Part shown: one piece after another, positions 1 through 7,008 of the stretch
How positions within the stretch are numbered: position 1 is the first letter of the stretch
How the letters are laid out: the number at the start of each line of letters is the position of its first letter
DNA from: an uncultured Clostridia bacterium
GTDB taxonomy: Bacteria; Bacillota; Clostridia; TANB77; CAG-508
Assembly: GCA_934167495.1 (NCBI GenBank)
Contig: CAKPKP010000021.1
Coordinates: forward strand, 1 to 19,172
DNA length: 19,172 bases
Reading direction: 5' to 3'
The notes under the pieces: generated by a model
Seen by the model: only the letters and a program-made list of their open reading frames with translations
Database searches by the model: none
Told to the model about the DNA's origin: nothing
Position numbers and translations under genes: made by a program

Positions 1-23
1 ATAGAAAATTATTAAAAATATAT

Positions 24-95
24 AAAAAAAGACTGCTGAACAAAATATTTTTAATATACTTTGTCAACAGTCTGAAGCGACCGTTTCGGTCGCTT
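24..95 (-). terminator. Double-hairpin terminator of the AAA+ ATPase gene
   Basis: Read on the minus strand, the AAA+ gene stops at 100-102 and is followed at once by a 9-bp hairpin (arms 75-83 and 87-95, 3-base loop). A longer imperfect hairpin comes next (arms about 31-48 and 56-72, with one mismatch and one bulged A). It ends in a run of seven T (24-30 on plus). The second hairpin plus T-run is a classic intrinsic terminator. The first may be an accessory stem that protects the 3' end of the mRNA. Confidence 0.75.
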
Positions 96-99
96 TGTT

Positions 100-1800
100 T
101 TACATTTTTAAAAGATTATCAGTACTAATATCTGTTTCGTCAATAGTTCTTAAAGATTTTAAACTTGTTTTATTTTTGCTGTTTGCAGCATGTTTAATAA
201 CAGCTTTCTCATAAAGATTTCTAATAAATCTTGCATTTCCAAAGTTTTTAGTATCTTTATATTCAGATATAATATTTCTAATTTTTTCTATTGCTTTGTC
301 AGTAACAGAAAAGCCAGCTTTTTTAGTCATAGATTTGAATATAGAAATTAATTCGTCTTCTGTGTAATCAGCAAAGTTAATTGTGTAACCAATACGAGAT
401 ACGATACCAGAATTTGAATTTAGAAAATATTGCATTTCCTTTGTATAACCTGCAAATATAACTACAAGATTATCACGATAATTTTCCATAGCTTGTATAA
501 GTGTAGCAACACATTCTGCATTAAAAGAATTGTCCTCACCAGGAGTGCTAGCTAAAGAATAAGCTTCATCAATAAATAATACACCGCCTAAAGCTTTTTC
601 AACAACAGACATTGTTTGAGGTGCAGTTTGACCAACATATTTTGCAACTAAGTCTTTAGCAGAAACTTCTATAAGTTTATTTTGGCTAATATAATTTAAG
701 TTATATAAAATACCAGCTACCATTCTAGCTACAGTTGTTTTTCCTGTACCAGGATTTCCTAGAAATACCATATGTAAATTTGTGTCTTTAACTTTAACTT
801 TATCTCCAACTTTATTTTTAAAGTTAATTAAATCAACTAAATTATTAAGAACTTCTTTAACCTCATTTAATCCAACAAGTTCATTTAATTCTTCAAATAT
901 TTCATCAATATTTTTTGTTTTATCATATGAAGGTATAGAAGATTCAGAAATAACATCTTCTGTATTATTAAAAATTATTTTTTCATAAAGTGAATCGATG
1001 TATTCAGGATAACTTAAGTTTGTTTTTGAAAATGTTGCTGATATGTAATCTAATATATTAATGTCAAACTTTTCTGTTGTTTTATAATCTTTTTTAATTT
1101 TATCAAGTAACTCTCTATATACATCTTGTGGTTCAGGTGTAATAGTAGTTAATTCAAAATCAAATATTTTTTCTTTTAAACTAGAGTTATTAGAAAAAGC
1201 CTCATTTATTTTATCTTTATTTTTATCTACAATTATTGTTATAGTATTGTTATTGCTTTCATAGATTTTATTTTCTAATGTGTTTAATATTTTTTCTTGA
1301 ACATTAGAATCTTGATTAATAAGACCATTAATGTTTTTTATTACAATCAATCCATTATTAGAATAAATATCAGATAAAGAATTTTGATTGTCTATATTGT
1401 AAAAAGAATTAAATACATATTTGCAATTTTTCATATATCCGAAAAAGTTAAAAGCATCAACAAGTATGTCTAATATAGATGTTAATGTTTTATCATTGTC
1501 ACAATAAATTCTCATGTTAAAAGGAATATAATTTTTTACAATTCCTTCGTTATATTTTTTTGAATAATCAACAATTTTTTTTAGAAGAGTTTTAGAGTGT
1601 TCATCTAAGTAAACATTATCAATTTTTTCATATAATTCAGTAATTTTATTTTTCTTTTCATCTTCTGTTAAAATTTTTTTCTCAGTATTTAAATTAGTAA
1701 TTTCATTATTTAAAATGTCGGCATTTTTGGATAATACGTTAATTCCAAAGAAATCGTTATAAATATTGCTTAAATTATTTTTTTCATTAAAATTTTCCAT
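100..1800 (-). CDS. CbxX/CfxQ (SpoVK-like) AAA+ ATPase with degenerate N-terminal AAA-like half
   Basis: This 566-residue protein carries a full AAA+ module in its C-terminal half. The Walker A is GNPGTGKTT at residues 348-356, the Walker B is VLFIDEAY at 407-414, and the likely arginine finger is R469 in the stretch GIVSRIG. The order and spacing match the CbxX/CfxQ/SpoVK family, whose members remodel protein complexes (Rubisco activase CbbX) or act in sporulation (SpoVK). Residues about 90-220 resemble a second AAA domain that has lost its Walker A: NGLIVIKNINGL (149-160) sits where a Walker B strand would be. The target is unknown. No signal peptide or membrane segment is seen, so it should be cytosolic. 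The start is supported by an AGGAG ribosome site just upstream of 1800. It is transcribed alone, divergent from comF. The family call is secure; a specific role in sporulation is not. Confidence 0.85.
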   Translation of the reverse strand: MENFNEKNNLSNIYNDFFGINVLSKNADILNNEITNLNTEKKILTEDEKKNKITELYEKIDNVYLDEHSKTLLKKIVDYSKKYNEGIVKNYIPFNMRIYCDNDKTLTSILDILVDAFNFFGYMKNCKYVFNSFYNIDNQNSLSDIYSNNGLIVIKNINGLINQDSNVQEKILNTLENKIYESNNNTITIIVDKNKDKINEAFSNNSSLKEKIFDFELTTITPEPQDVYRELLDKIKKDYKTTEKFDINILDYISATFSKTNLSYPEYIDSLYEKIIFNNTEDVISESSIPSYDKTKNIDEIFEELNELVGLNEVKEVLNNLVDLINFKNKVGDKVKVKDTNLHMVFLGNPGTGKTTVARMVAGILYNLNYISQNKLIEVSAKDLVAKYVGQTAPQTMSVVEKALGGVLFIDEAYSLASTPGEDNSFNAECVATLIQAMENYRDNLVVIFAGYTKEMQYFLNSNSGIVSRIGYTINFADYTEDELISIFKSMTKKAGFSVTDKAIEKIRNIISEYKDTKNFGNARFIRNLYEKAVIKHAANSKNKTSLKSLRTIDETDISTDNLLKM

Positions 1801-1830
1801 AAGTACTCCTTTTTATAATTAATTAAAATT

Positions 1831-1859
1831 ATTATATTATAAAAAAATTTTATATACAA
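1831..1859 (-). promoter_or_regulatory. Sigma-A promoter of the AAA+ ATPase gene
   Basis: On the minus strand there is a TTGTAT -35 box (plus 1854-1859), a 17-base spacer and a perfect TATAAT -10 box (plus 1831-1836). It lies about 30 bases upstream of the start codon, in a 139-base divergent spacer that is almost pure A+T. Confidence 0.6.
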
Positions 1860-1876
1860 TAAATTTAATATATATA

Positions 1877-1905
1877 TTGAAAAAATATAATTTATATAAT
1901 ATTAT
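1877..1905 (+). promoter_or_regulatory. Sigma-A promoter of the comF operon
   Basis: TTGAAA (1877-1882), a 17-base spacer and TATTAT (1900-1905) make a good vegetative promoter. Transcription should begin near 1912, about 28 bases before the comF start. It is back to back with the AAA+ gene promoter in the same AT-rich spacer. Confidence 0.6.
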
Positions 1906-1939
1906 ATATTAAAATTTGGGGGCTAATTCGGAGGTAAAT

Positions 1940-2584
1940 ATGTTAGAATTTGTCCTTGATTTTTTTTATCCACCAGTTTGTGGATTTTGTAATAAAATTA
2001 ACAAAAATTGGATTTGTAAAAATTGTAATAAGAAAATAAATAGTTTGATAAGAGCAAATAAAATAATATATAAAAATAAATATTTTGAGGAACTTATATA
2101 TTTATTTGATTACAATGGAATAATAAGAGATAAGATACTAGATTATAAATTTAATGATAAATCGTACTTGTATAAAACATTTTCAAAAATAATTATAAAA
2201 AATGAAAAAATATGTGGAATAATTCAAAAATATGATATAATCATACCAGTTCCAATGAATAGAAAAAAACTTAAACTTAGAGGATATAATCAAGTAGAAT
2301 TAATTACTAAAGAACTTGTAAATTCAGGAGTAAGTATTAAGTTAGATACTAAAAGTTTAATAAAGCAAAAGAATACTATTCCACAAAGTACACTTTCAAA
2401 AATTGAAAGAAAATCAAATTTAATTGGAGCATATAAAATTGATAATAATAAAAATATAATAGGAAAAAATATATTATTGTTTGATGATATATTTACAACA
2501 GGAAGTACAGTTAATGAATGTAGTAGAATACTAAAGAAAAATGGAGCTAAAAAAATAGGAGTTTTAGCAATAGCTAAAGATTAA
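1940..2584 (+). CDS. comF: ComF family phosphoribosyltransferase-like protein
   Basis: A 214-residue protein with the two ComF hallmarks. The N-terminus has a four-cysteine zinc knuckle (C14, C17, C26, C29, in CGFC and CKNC). The C-terminus has the type I phosphoribosyltransferase PRPP-binding motif, ILLFDDIFTTGST at 178-190 with acidic pair D182-D183. Family members are needed for DNA uptake in naturally competent bacteria, but they are widespread in species not known to be competent and the reaction is not established. The ATG at 1940 is chosen because GGAGG lies right before it; the TTG at 1916 would extend the protein across that ribosome site. The KAP NTPase gene begins 18 bases downstream, so the two are probably co-transcribed. 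No other competence gene is in the window. Confidence 0.88.
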   Translation: MLEFVLDFFYPPVCGFCNKINKNWICKNCNKKINSLIRANKIIYKNKYFEELIYLFDYNGIIRDKILDYKFNDKSYLYKTFSKIIIKNEKICGIIQKYDIIIPVPMNRKKLKLRGYNQVELITKELVNSGVSIKLDTKSLIKQKNTIPQSTLSKIERKSNLIGAYKIDNNKNIIGKNILLFDDIFTTGSTVNECSRILKKNGAKKIGVLAIAKD

Positions 2585-2602
2585 AAAACGAAAGGAAAAA
2601 GT

Positions 2603-4588
2603 ATGGAAGAACTAGTTGAAAGTATATTAGATTATGTAAGAGCAGATTATACAGATTATGCAATAATGATAAATGGTGAATGGGGAAGTGGAAAGACTTA
2701 TTTTTGGAATCATAAAATTAGAAATAAAATAGAATCATTAGAACTTAATGGAAGAAGATATACAACAATTTATATGTCTCTTTATGGTATATCAAATTTA
2801 GAAGATATAAGTAAGAAAATATTTATAGAAACAACTCAATTAATGGATAAAAACTTAAAAAAATATATGAATTCTAAGAATCAAACTACAATACCAGAAT
2901 ATGCAAAAACAGGACTAGATATGGCTAACTTTTTTGGAGTTACTAAAAATGGAGATAAATTAGATTATAATGAGTTCTTTTCAACAGATGATAAAGTATT
3001 ATGTTTTGATGATTTGGAAAGAGCAAATGTAGATGTTATAGATATTTTAGGTTATATAAACAATTTCGTAGAGCATGATCATATAAAAACAATAATTATA
3101 TGTAATGAAAAAGAACTTTCTACAAAATTAAAAAGTACAAACCTTGAAATGAAAACATTTATTGCAACTTACCTTTTAGATAAAGAAGGAGATTTGTCTA
3201 AACCAGATAAACCAATGGTTGAAAAAATAAAAGACAAAATAGAGTATGTATTTGATAAAGCAAATGATTATGAAAGAATAAAAGAAAAATTAATAGGTGA
3301 AACTTTTGAATATGCACCCAAGTTTAATTATATAATTAATGGATTACTTATGAGATATGAATCTAATCCAGATTTAATAAGGTTTTTACGTGAACATACT
3401 AGTTTAATAACATCAACTTTTAATAAGAGTGGTACTAGAAACTTAAGAATTTTAAAACATGCATTAAATGATTTTAAAAAGATATATGAAACTGTAAATA
3501 AAGCATATCCAAATACTAACCTAAGAGTTTTACAAACAATGCTTATATTTACAATAGCAGTTTCTTTTGAAATAAAAGCAGGTAAAATTACAAAGGAAAA
3601 ATTTATAAATATTCAAAGTAATGAAGAATACAAAGCAATACTTGTTTCTTCAAGAGTACTTATGGATAATAGACAATTTTATATTAAAGAATTTGATAAT
3701 AATTACTATTACAATTTCAAATCAGATTACAGATTTTTTAAATTTATTGAAATTTATGTAAGAACAAGAATTTTTGATATGAAAACATTTAAAAAAGATA
3801 TGGATGTTATTATAAATACAATAGACACTGAAAAATTACCAGGATATAAAAGATTGCTTACAGAAGAATATTGGAAAATATCTGATGAACAATTTCCAGG
3901 AATAATAGCAGAAGTAATAGAAGATGTAAAGGCTGGAAAGTTAAAATTATTAGAAGTGGTAAAATTATTTGCATATTATACTTACTTCATAAAAAGAGGA
4001 CTTATAAATTATAATATGGAAGATATAAAAAAGATTTTCTTAAATGGAATGGACAAAGCTGCTTTAAATTCAAAATATTGTGACAATATAGAAGAAGAAA
4101 TCTCAAGGATAGGTATAGATGATATAAATGGGGCAGAAATGGATGAGATTTTAAAACATTTTGATGACTTAAATAAAGGCTTAAGAGAAAAAATGTATAA
4201 AGAAAAGGCAGAAGAAATATTTAAATGTATTCCAATGAAAATGGAATTATTTTATGATAAATTTGAAGAATGTATGGATGTTCCAATATTTAAGTATTAT
4301 GATGCATATCAAATGTTCCAAAGAATAGCATGCGCAAGTAATGAAGACTTAGTTACAATTAAAGAAATATTAGTTGATAGAGCTAAAAAACATACTAAAG
4401 AATTAGAGCCAGAATTAAATACAATAAAAAGATTAAGACAAGTTTTAGAAGACTATTGCAGAGGAAAAAATATTGGAATAAAAATAGTTATGCTAAAAGA
4501 GTTTTCTAATGATTTAGGAAGTATTATAGATTTATATAATCCAGTATTTAAAGAAGAAAACAAAGAAATATACGAGGGAGATTTCTAA
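2603..4588 (+). CDS. KAP-family P-loop NTPase (STAND/AAA-related)
   Basis: A 661-residue protein with an N-terminal P-loop domain. The Walker A is GEWGSGKT at residues 25-32, the Walker B is VLCFDDLER at 132-140, a sensor-like IIICNEKEL lies near 164-172, and a basic helix SGTRNLRILKHAL near 275-290 is typical of the KAP group. The rest is charged and predicted helical, with no recognisable catalytic domain. KAP NTPases often carry membrane helices inserted between the Walker motifs. None is evident here, so this looks like a soluble form. Bacterial relatives are poorly characterised; some sit in phage-exclusion or anti-phage loci, but nothing beside this gene shows that here. It lies 18 bases after comF with its own GAAAGGA ribosome site. 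Base composition matches its neighbours, so recent transfer is not suggested. Confidence 0.75.
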   Translation: MEELVESILDYVRADYTDYAIMINGEWGSGKTYFWNHKIRNKIESLELNGRRYTTIYMSLYGISNLEDISKKIFIETTQLMDKNLKKYMNSKNQTTIPEYAKTGLDMANFFGVTKNGDKLDYNEFFSTDDKVLCFDDLERANVDVIDILGYINNFVEHDHIKTIIICNEKELSTKLKSTNLEMKTFIATYLLDKEGDLSKPDKPMVEKIKDKIEYVFDKANDYERIKEKLIGETFEYAPKFNYIINGLLMRYESNPDLIRFLREHTSLITSTFNKSGTRNLRILKHALNDFKKIYETVNKAYPNTNLRVLQTMLIFTIAVSFEIKAGKITKEKFINIQSNEEYKAILVSSRVLMDNRQFYIKEFDNNYYYNFKSDYRFFKFIEIYVRTRIFDMKTFKKDMDVIINTIDTEKLPGYKRLLTEEYWKISDEQFPGIIAEVIEDVKAGKLKLLEVVKLFAYYTYFIKRGLINYNMEDIKKIFLNGMDKAALNSKYCDNIEEEISRIGIDDINGAEMDEILKHFDDLNKGLREKMYKEKAEEIFKCIPMKMELFYDKFEECMDVPIFKYYDAYQMFQRIACASNEDLVTIKEILVDRAKKHTKELEPELNTIKRLRQVLEDYCRGKNIGIKIVMLKEFSNDLGSIIDLYNPVFKEENKEIYEGDF

Positions 4589-4638
4589 ATTTTGAAATAA
4601 TGTTTTTGTAATAAATTATACTTTTGCTAGGAGGAATT

Positions 4639-6528
4639 ATGAAATTAAAATTAAATAAATCAAAGATTTTATATTTAATTTTTTCAGTTATAGTATTTGG
4701 GATGTTTTTACTTAAAATCTCAAATACTAATGGATATTCAGATGTATATATCCAGGAATTTTTACTATTAATAGTTTTATGTGCAGGTGGAATTTTATAT
4801 TTTAATAAAAAAGTTAGTAAAAAAACTAAGATAGGAATCTTCTTACTTGGATTAGCAGTCTTTGTGAGTTATCCATTATATAATGATTATCTAGTATATA
4901 GTCATGATATTAATTTTCATTTAGTGAGAATAGAAGGATTAAAAGAAGCTTTAAGCAATTTTCAAATTCCTGCAAGAATACATCCATTAGAGAATAATGG
5001 ATATGGATATGCAACATCTATGGTATATCCCGAATTATTTTTATATATTCCAGCAATATTAAGAATTTTAAATACATCTATGGTATTTTCATATAAAATA
5101 TTATTATTTTTAATAAATGTTGTAGCAATATTTTGTATGTACTTATCTGTAAAAAACATTTCTAAATCAACAACAGCTGGTATTATAAGTGCAATAATAT
5201 TTTCAGCAGCAAATTATAGATTAGGAAATATATTTACAAGAGCAGCAGTTGGAGAAGCACTTGCATTGTCATTTTTCCCACTTGCAATATGGGGGCTATA
5301 TGAAGTATGTTTAGGTAACAGAAAAAAATGGTACATATTAGTAATAGGAATCTCTTGCATAATTCAATCACATATATTAAGTTTATTATTTCTTGCAATA
5401 ACATGTATAGTTATTGGAATTGCATTTATAAAAAATATTATAAAAGAAAAGAGATATAAAGAAATAGCTATTTCTTTAATAACTATATTGTTAATTAATT
5501 TTTGGTTTATATTACCTTTTATAGATATATATAAATTAGATTTAAACGTAAAAAACGTATCTGAAAACAGTACAGTTTATGTATTTCATAAATATACTGT
5601 AATTCCAGCACAATTATTTAATATATTCGATACTGCATATAGTTTAAATTTAGCTAAAGATAATGAATTAGACATGGAAAATGAAATGTCATATACATTA
5701 GGAATTTTAGTTACAGCAGGTGTAATAATAAGTGCAATATATTTTGTTAAAAACAGAAATAAAAACAATGATTATTTAAAATTTATAAAAGTGTTAATTG
5801 GAATAGGAATTGTATTTTTAATATTAAGTACAAATTTAGTTCCATGGGAAGAACTAGAAAATAAATTTTCAATAATAAAAAAGATATGTTTAACTATGCA
5901 GTTTGGATGGAGATTTTTAGGAATTACAACTGTAAATATTGCTATTGCAACAGGTATAATACTTGGAAAATATGTAGATGAGAGATATGATGAAAATAAA
6001 GATTTTTTAGCAAATTATAAAATAGTAATTATAATGTGTGCTATTGCTTTTGTAGCAGTTCCATTATTTTTGGGTGAATATTCAAAACAATTTAAATTTA
6101 TAACAAATGAATATAAATTAAATTATGATTTAAGTGGTCAAGGTGAATATTTTATATATGGAACAGATACAAGTGCTTTAAAAGAAGATAAGTATTTAAC
6201 ATCAAATAATCAGATAATCATAAATAATTATGAAAAAAATGATGATGAAATTACATTAACATATAAAAATAAAATAGGAAAAGGTTATATAGAAGTTCCT
6301 TTATTATATTATCCAGGATATGTTGCAAAAGATGAAAATGGTAAAAAATTAAATGTTGTATGTGGTGATAATAATGTTCTAAGAGTAGAGCTTGAAAATG
6401 AATGTAACAATGGAAAAATTACAATAGAGTATAAAGAAAAAACTTTATATGTCATAGCAGATATTATATCACTAGTATCAATTATAGGATTTATCTGGGT
6501 TATAAGAACTTTAAAGAAGGAAAAATAA
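4639..6528 (+). CDS. Polytopic membrane protein, PTPS-related / GT-C glycosyltransferase-like
   Basis: A 629-residue integral membrane protein with about 12-13 hydrophobic segments, the first at residues 10-26, 40-56 and 66-82. A more polar stretch of about 490-600 is probably outside the cell, followed by a last helix near the C-terminus. Between helices 3 and 4 is the motif HDINFHLVRIEG (89-100), followed by an extracytoplasmic-looking loop with ENNGYGYATSMVYPELF. This matches the 6-pyruvoyl-tetrahydropterin synthase-related membrane family, which despite its name resembles GT-C/YfhO-type transferases using lipid-linked sugars. The HD pair is the likely catalytic or metal site. The substrate is unknown, probably an envelope glycan. 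The ATG at 4639 is preferred over the TTG at 4624 because AGGAGG lies just before it. It follows the KAP gene by 50 bases and may be in the same transcript. Confidence 0.65.
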   Translation: MKLKLNKSKILYLIFSVIVFGMFLLKISNTNGYSDVYIQEFLLLIVLCAGGILYFNKKVSKKTKIGIFLLGLAVFVSYPLYNDYLVYSHDINFHLVRIEGLKEALSNFQIPARIHPLENNGYGYATSMVYPELFLYIPAILRILNTSMVFSYKILLFLINVVAIFCMYLSVKNISKSTTAGIISAIIFSAANYRLGNIFTRAAVGEALALSFFPLAIWGLYEVCLGNRKKWYILVIGISCIIQSHILSLLFLAITCIVIGIAFIKNIIKEKRYKEIAISLITILLINFWFILPFIDIYKLDLNVKNVSENSTVYVFHKYTVIPAQLFNIFDTAYSLNLAKDNELDMENEMSYTLGILVTAGVIISAIYFVKNRNKNNDYLKFIKVLIGIGIVFLILSTNLVPWEELENKFSIIKKICLTMQFGWRFLGITTVNIAIATGIILGKYVDERYDENKDFLANYKIVIIMCAIAFVAVPLFLGEYSKQFKFITNEYKLNYDLSGQGEYFIYGTDTSALKEDKYLTSNNQIIINNYEKNDDEITLTYKNKIGKGYIEVPLLYYPGYVAKDENGKKLNVVCGDNNVLRVELENECNNGKITIEYKEKTLYVIADIISLVSIIGFIWVIRTLKKEK

Positions 6529-6551
6529 TAATATTAGATATTATATTGATA

Positions 6552-6582
6552 TTGACTTTTTTTCAAAATGTGTTAATATAAT
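6552..6582 (+). promoter_or_regulatory. Probable promoter of the pheS T-box leader
   Basis: TTGACT (6552-6557) and a perfect TATAAT (6577-6582) are separated by 19 bases, longer than the ideal 17. The predicted start near 6589 falls just before the first base-paired segment of the T-box leader, which supports the assignment. Confidence 0.5.
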
Positions 6583-6596
6583 ATATATTAAATATT

Positions 6597-6836
6597 GCCA
6601 ATAAAAAAGCAAAGTAAATAAATTTAAAATATATTACAGAGAAAATAAGTATTATGCTGAGAACTTATTTATATAAAATTTATTGAAATTTCACTTTTTT
6701 GGTCTTTTATTGAAATTATAGTAGGTAGAAGCGGTTGTTACGTTATAACTATAATGAGTTGTTAATTTTAAAAATTAATAAATTTAGGTGGTACCACGGT
6801 CATTCGTCCTATTAAGAACGAATGATTTTTTTTATC
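6597..6836 (+). promoter_or_regulatory. T-box riboswitch leader, tRNA-Phe specific (UUC specifier)
   Basis: The leader contains the hallmark T-box sequence AGGTGGTACCACGG (6786-6799), which pairs with the free CCA end of uncharged tRNA. Stem I can be folded from a basal helix (6603-6609 with 6694-6700), a specifier loop (6610-6616 opposite 6685-6693) and a 9-bp helix (6617-6625 with 6676-6684). A distal part follows with AGAGA on the left and GCTGAGA in the terminal region, as in canonical T-boxes. The specifier loop offers TTC followed by A (6690-6692), one base above the basal helix, a Phe codon matching the genes downstream. A later stem holds GTTAT...ATAAT (about 6742-6755). Uncharged tRNA-Phe should favour the antiterminator and allow pheS-pheT transcription. 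Confidence 0.92.
6800..6833 (+). terminator. T-box attenuator terminator
   Basis: An 8-bp stem (6800-6807 with 6818-6825) is followed by eight T (6826-6833). Its left arm directly follows the conserved T-box sequence, as expected for the terminator that competes with the antiterminator. The loop contains CCTATTA (6808-6814), which is complementary to TAATAGG just after the T-run (6837-6843). Confidence 0.88.
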
Positions 6837-6842
6837 TAATAG

Positions 6843-6935
6843 GAAATTTGCTATATGCAAATTTCGTACACGAACAAAGACGCGGACTTCAAAATGTTTT
6901 AATAAGTACAAAAGTTATTAATGTCCGCTTTTTTT
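6843..6935 (+). repeat. Composite hairpin element, copy 1 (hairpin A, linker, hairpin B with T-run)
   Basis: Hairpin A has 9-bp arms (6843-6851 and 6857-6865). It is followed by the linker ACACGAACAA (6868-6877). Hairpin B has GCGGAC/GTCCGC arms (6882-6887 and 6923-6928), an inner 7-bp helix (6898-6904 with 6915-6921) and a run of seven T (6929-6935), so it has the form of an intrinsic terminator. The same arrangement recurs at 16589-16676 with identical A arms, the same linker and different but paired B arms. It lies between the T-box terminator and pheS. The strand is given by the T-run; the true orientation is not certain. Confidence 0.6.
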
Positions 6936-6970
6936 CTTATATGAAGTTTTCAAACTTCATATAAGAAAAA
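6931..6970. repeat. 19-bp palindrome C, copy 1
   Basis: Two perfect 19-base arms (6931-6949 and 6952-6970) are separated by 2 bases. The left arm overlaps the T-run of the preceding hairpin. The following TATTTTGTA (6971-6979) matches TACTTTGTA after a matching palindrome at 16536-16577. A TATAAT (6978-6983) lies just downstream, but no good -35 box is seen; position -35 would fall inside the palindrome. It ends about 20 bases before the pheS ribosome site. Confidence 0.65.
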
Positions 6971-7008
6971 TATTTTGTATAATAAATTATAAGAAAGGGG
7001 AAAGATAG

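Noticed and set aside
1916..1939. Upstream TTG start for comF, giving eight more residues
   Set aside because: The extension runs through the GGAGG ribosome site that serves the ATG at 1940, and the extra residues do not belong to the ComF family.
4592..4622. TTGAAA...TATACT as a promoter for the membrane protein
   Set aside because: The spacer is 19 bases and transcription would begin inside the ribosome binding site.
6843..6970. A small CRISPR-like or tRNA-like structure downstream of the T-box
   Set aside because: There are no regularly spaced direct repeats and no cloverleaf; the segment is a series of simple hairpins.
6971..6983. TATAAT at 6978-6983 as a firm second pheS promoter
   Set aside because: No -35 box lies 16-18 bases upstream, where the palindrome arm sits, so it is kept only as a possibility in the findings.
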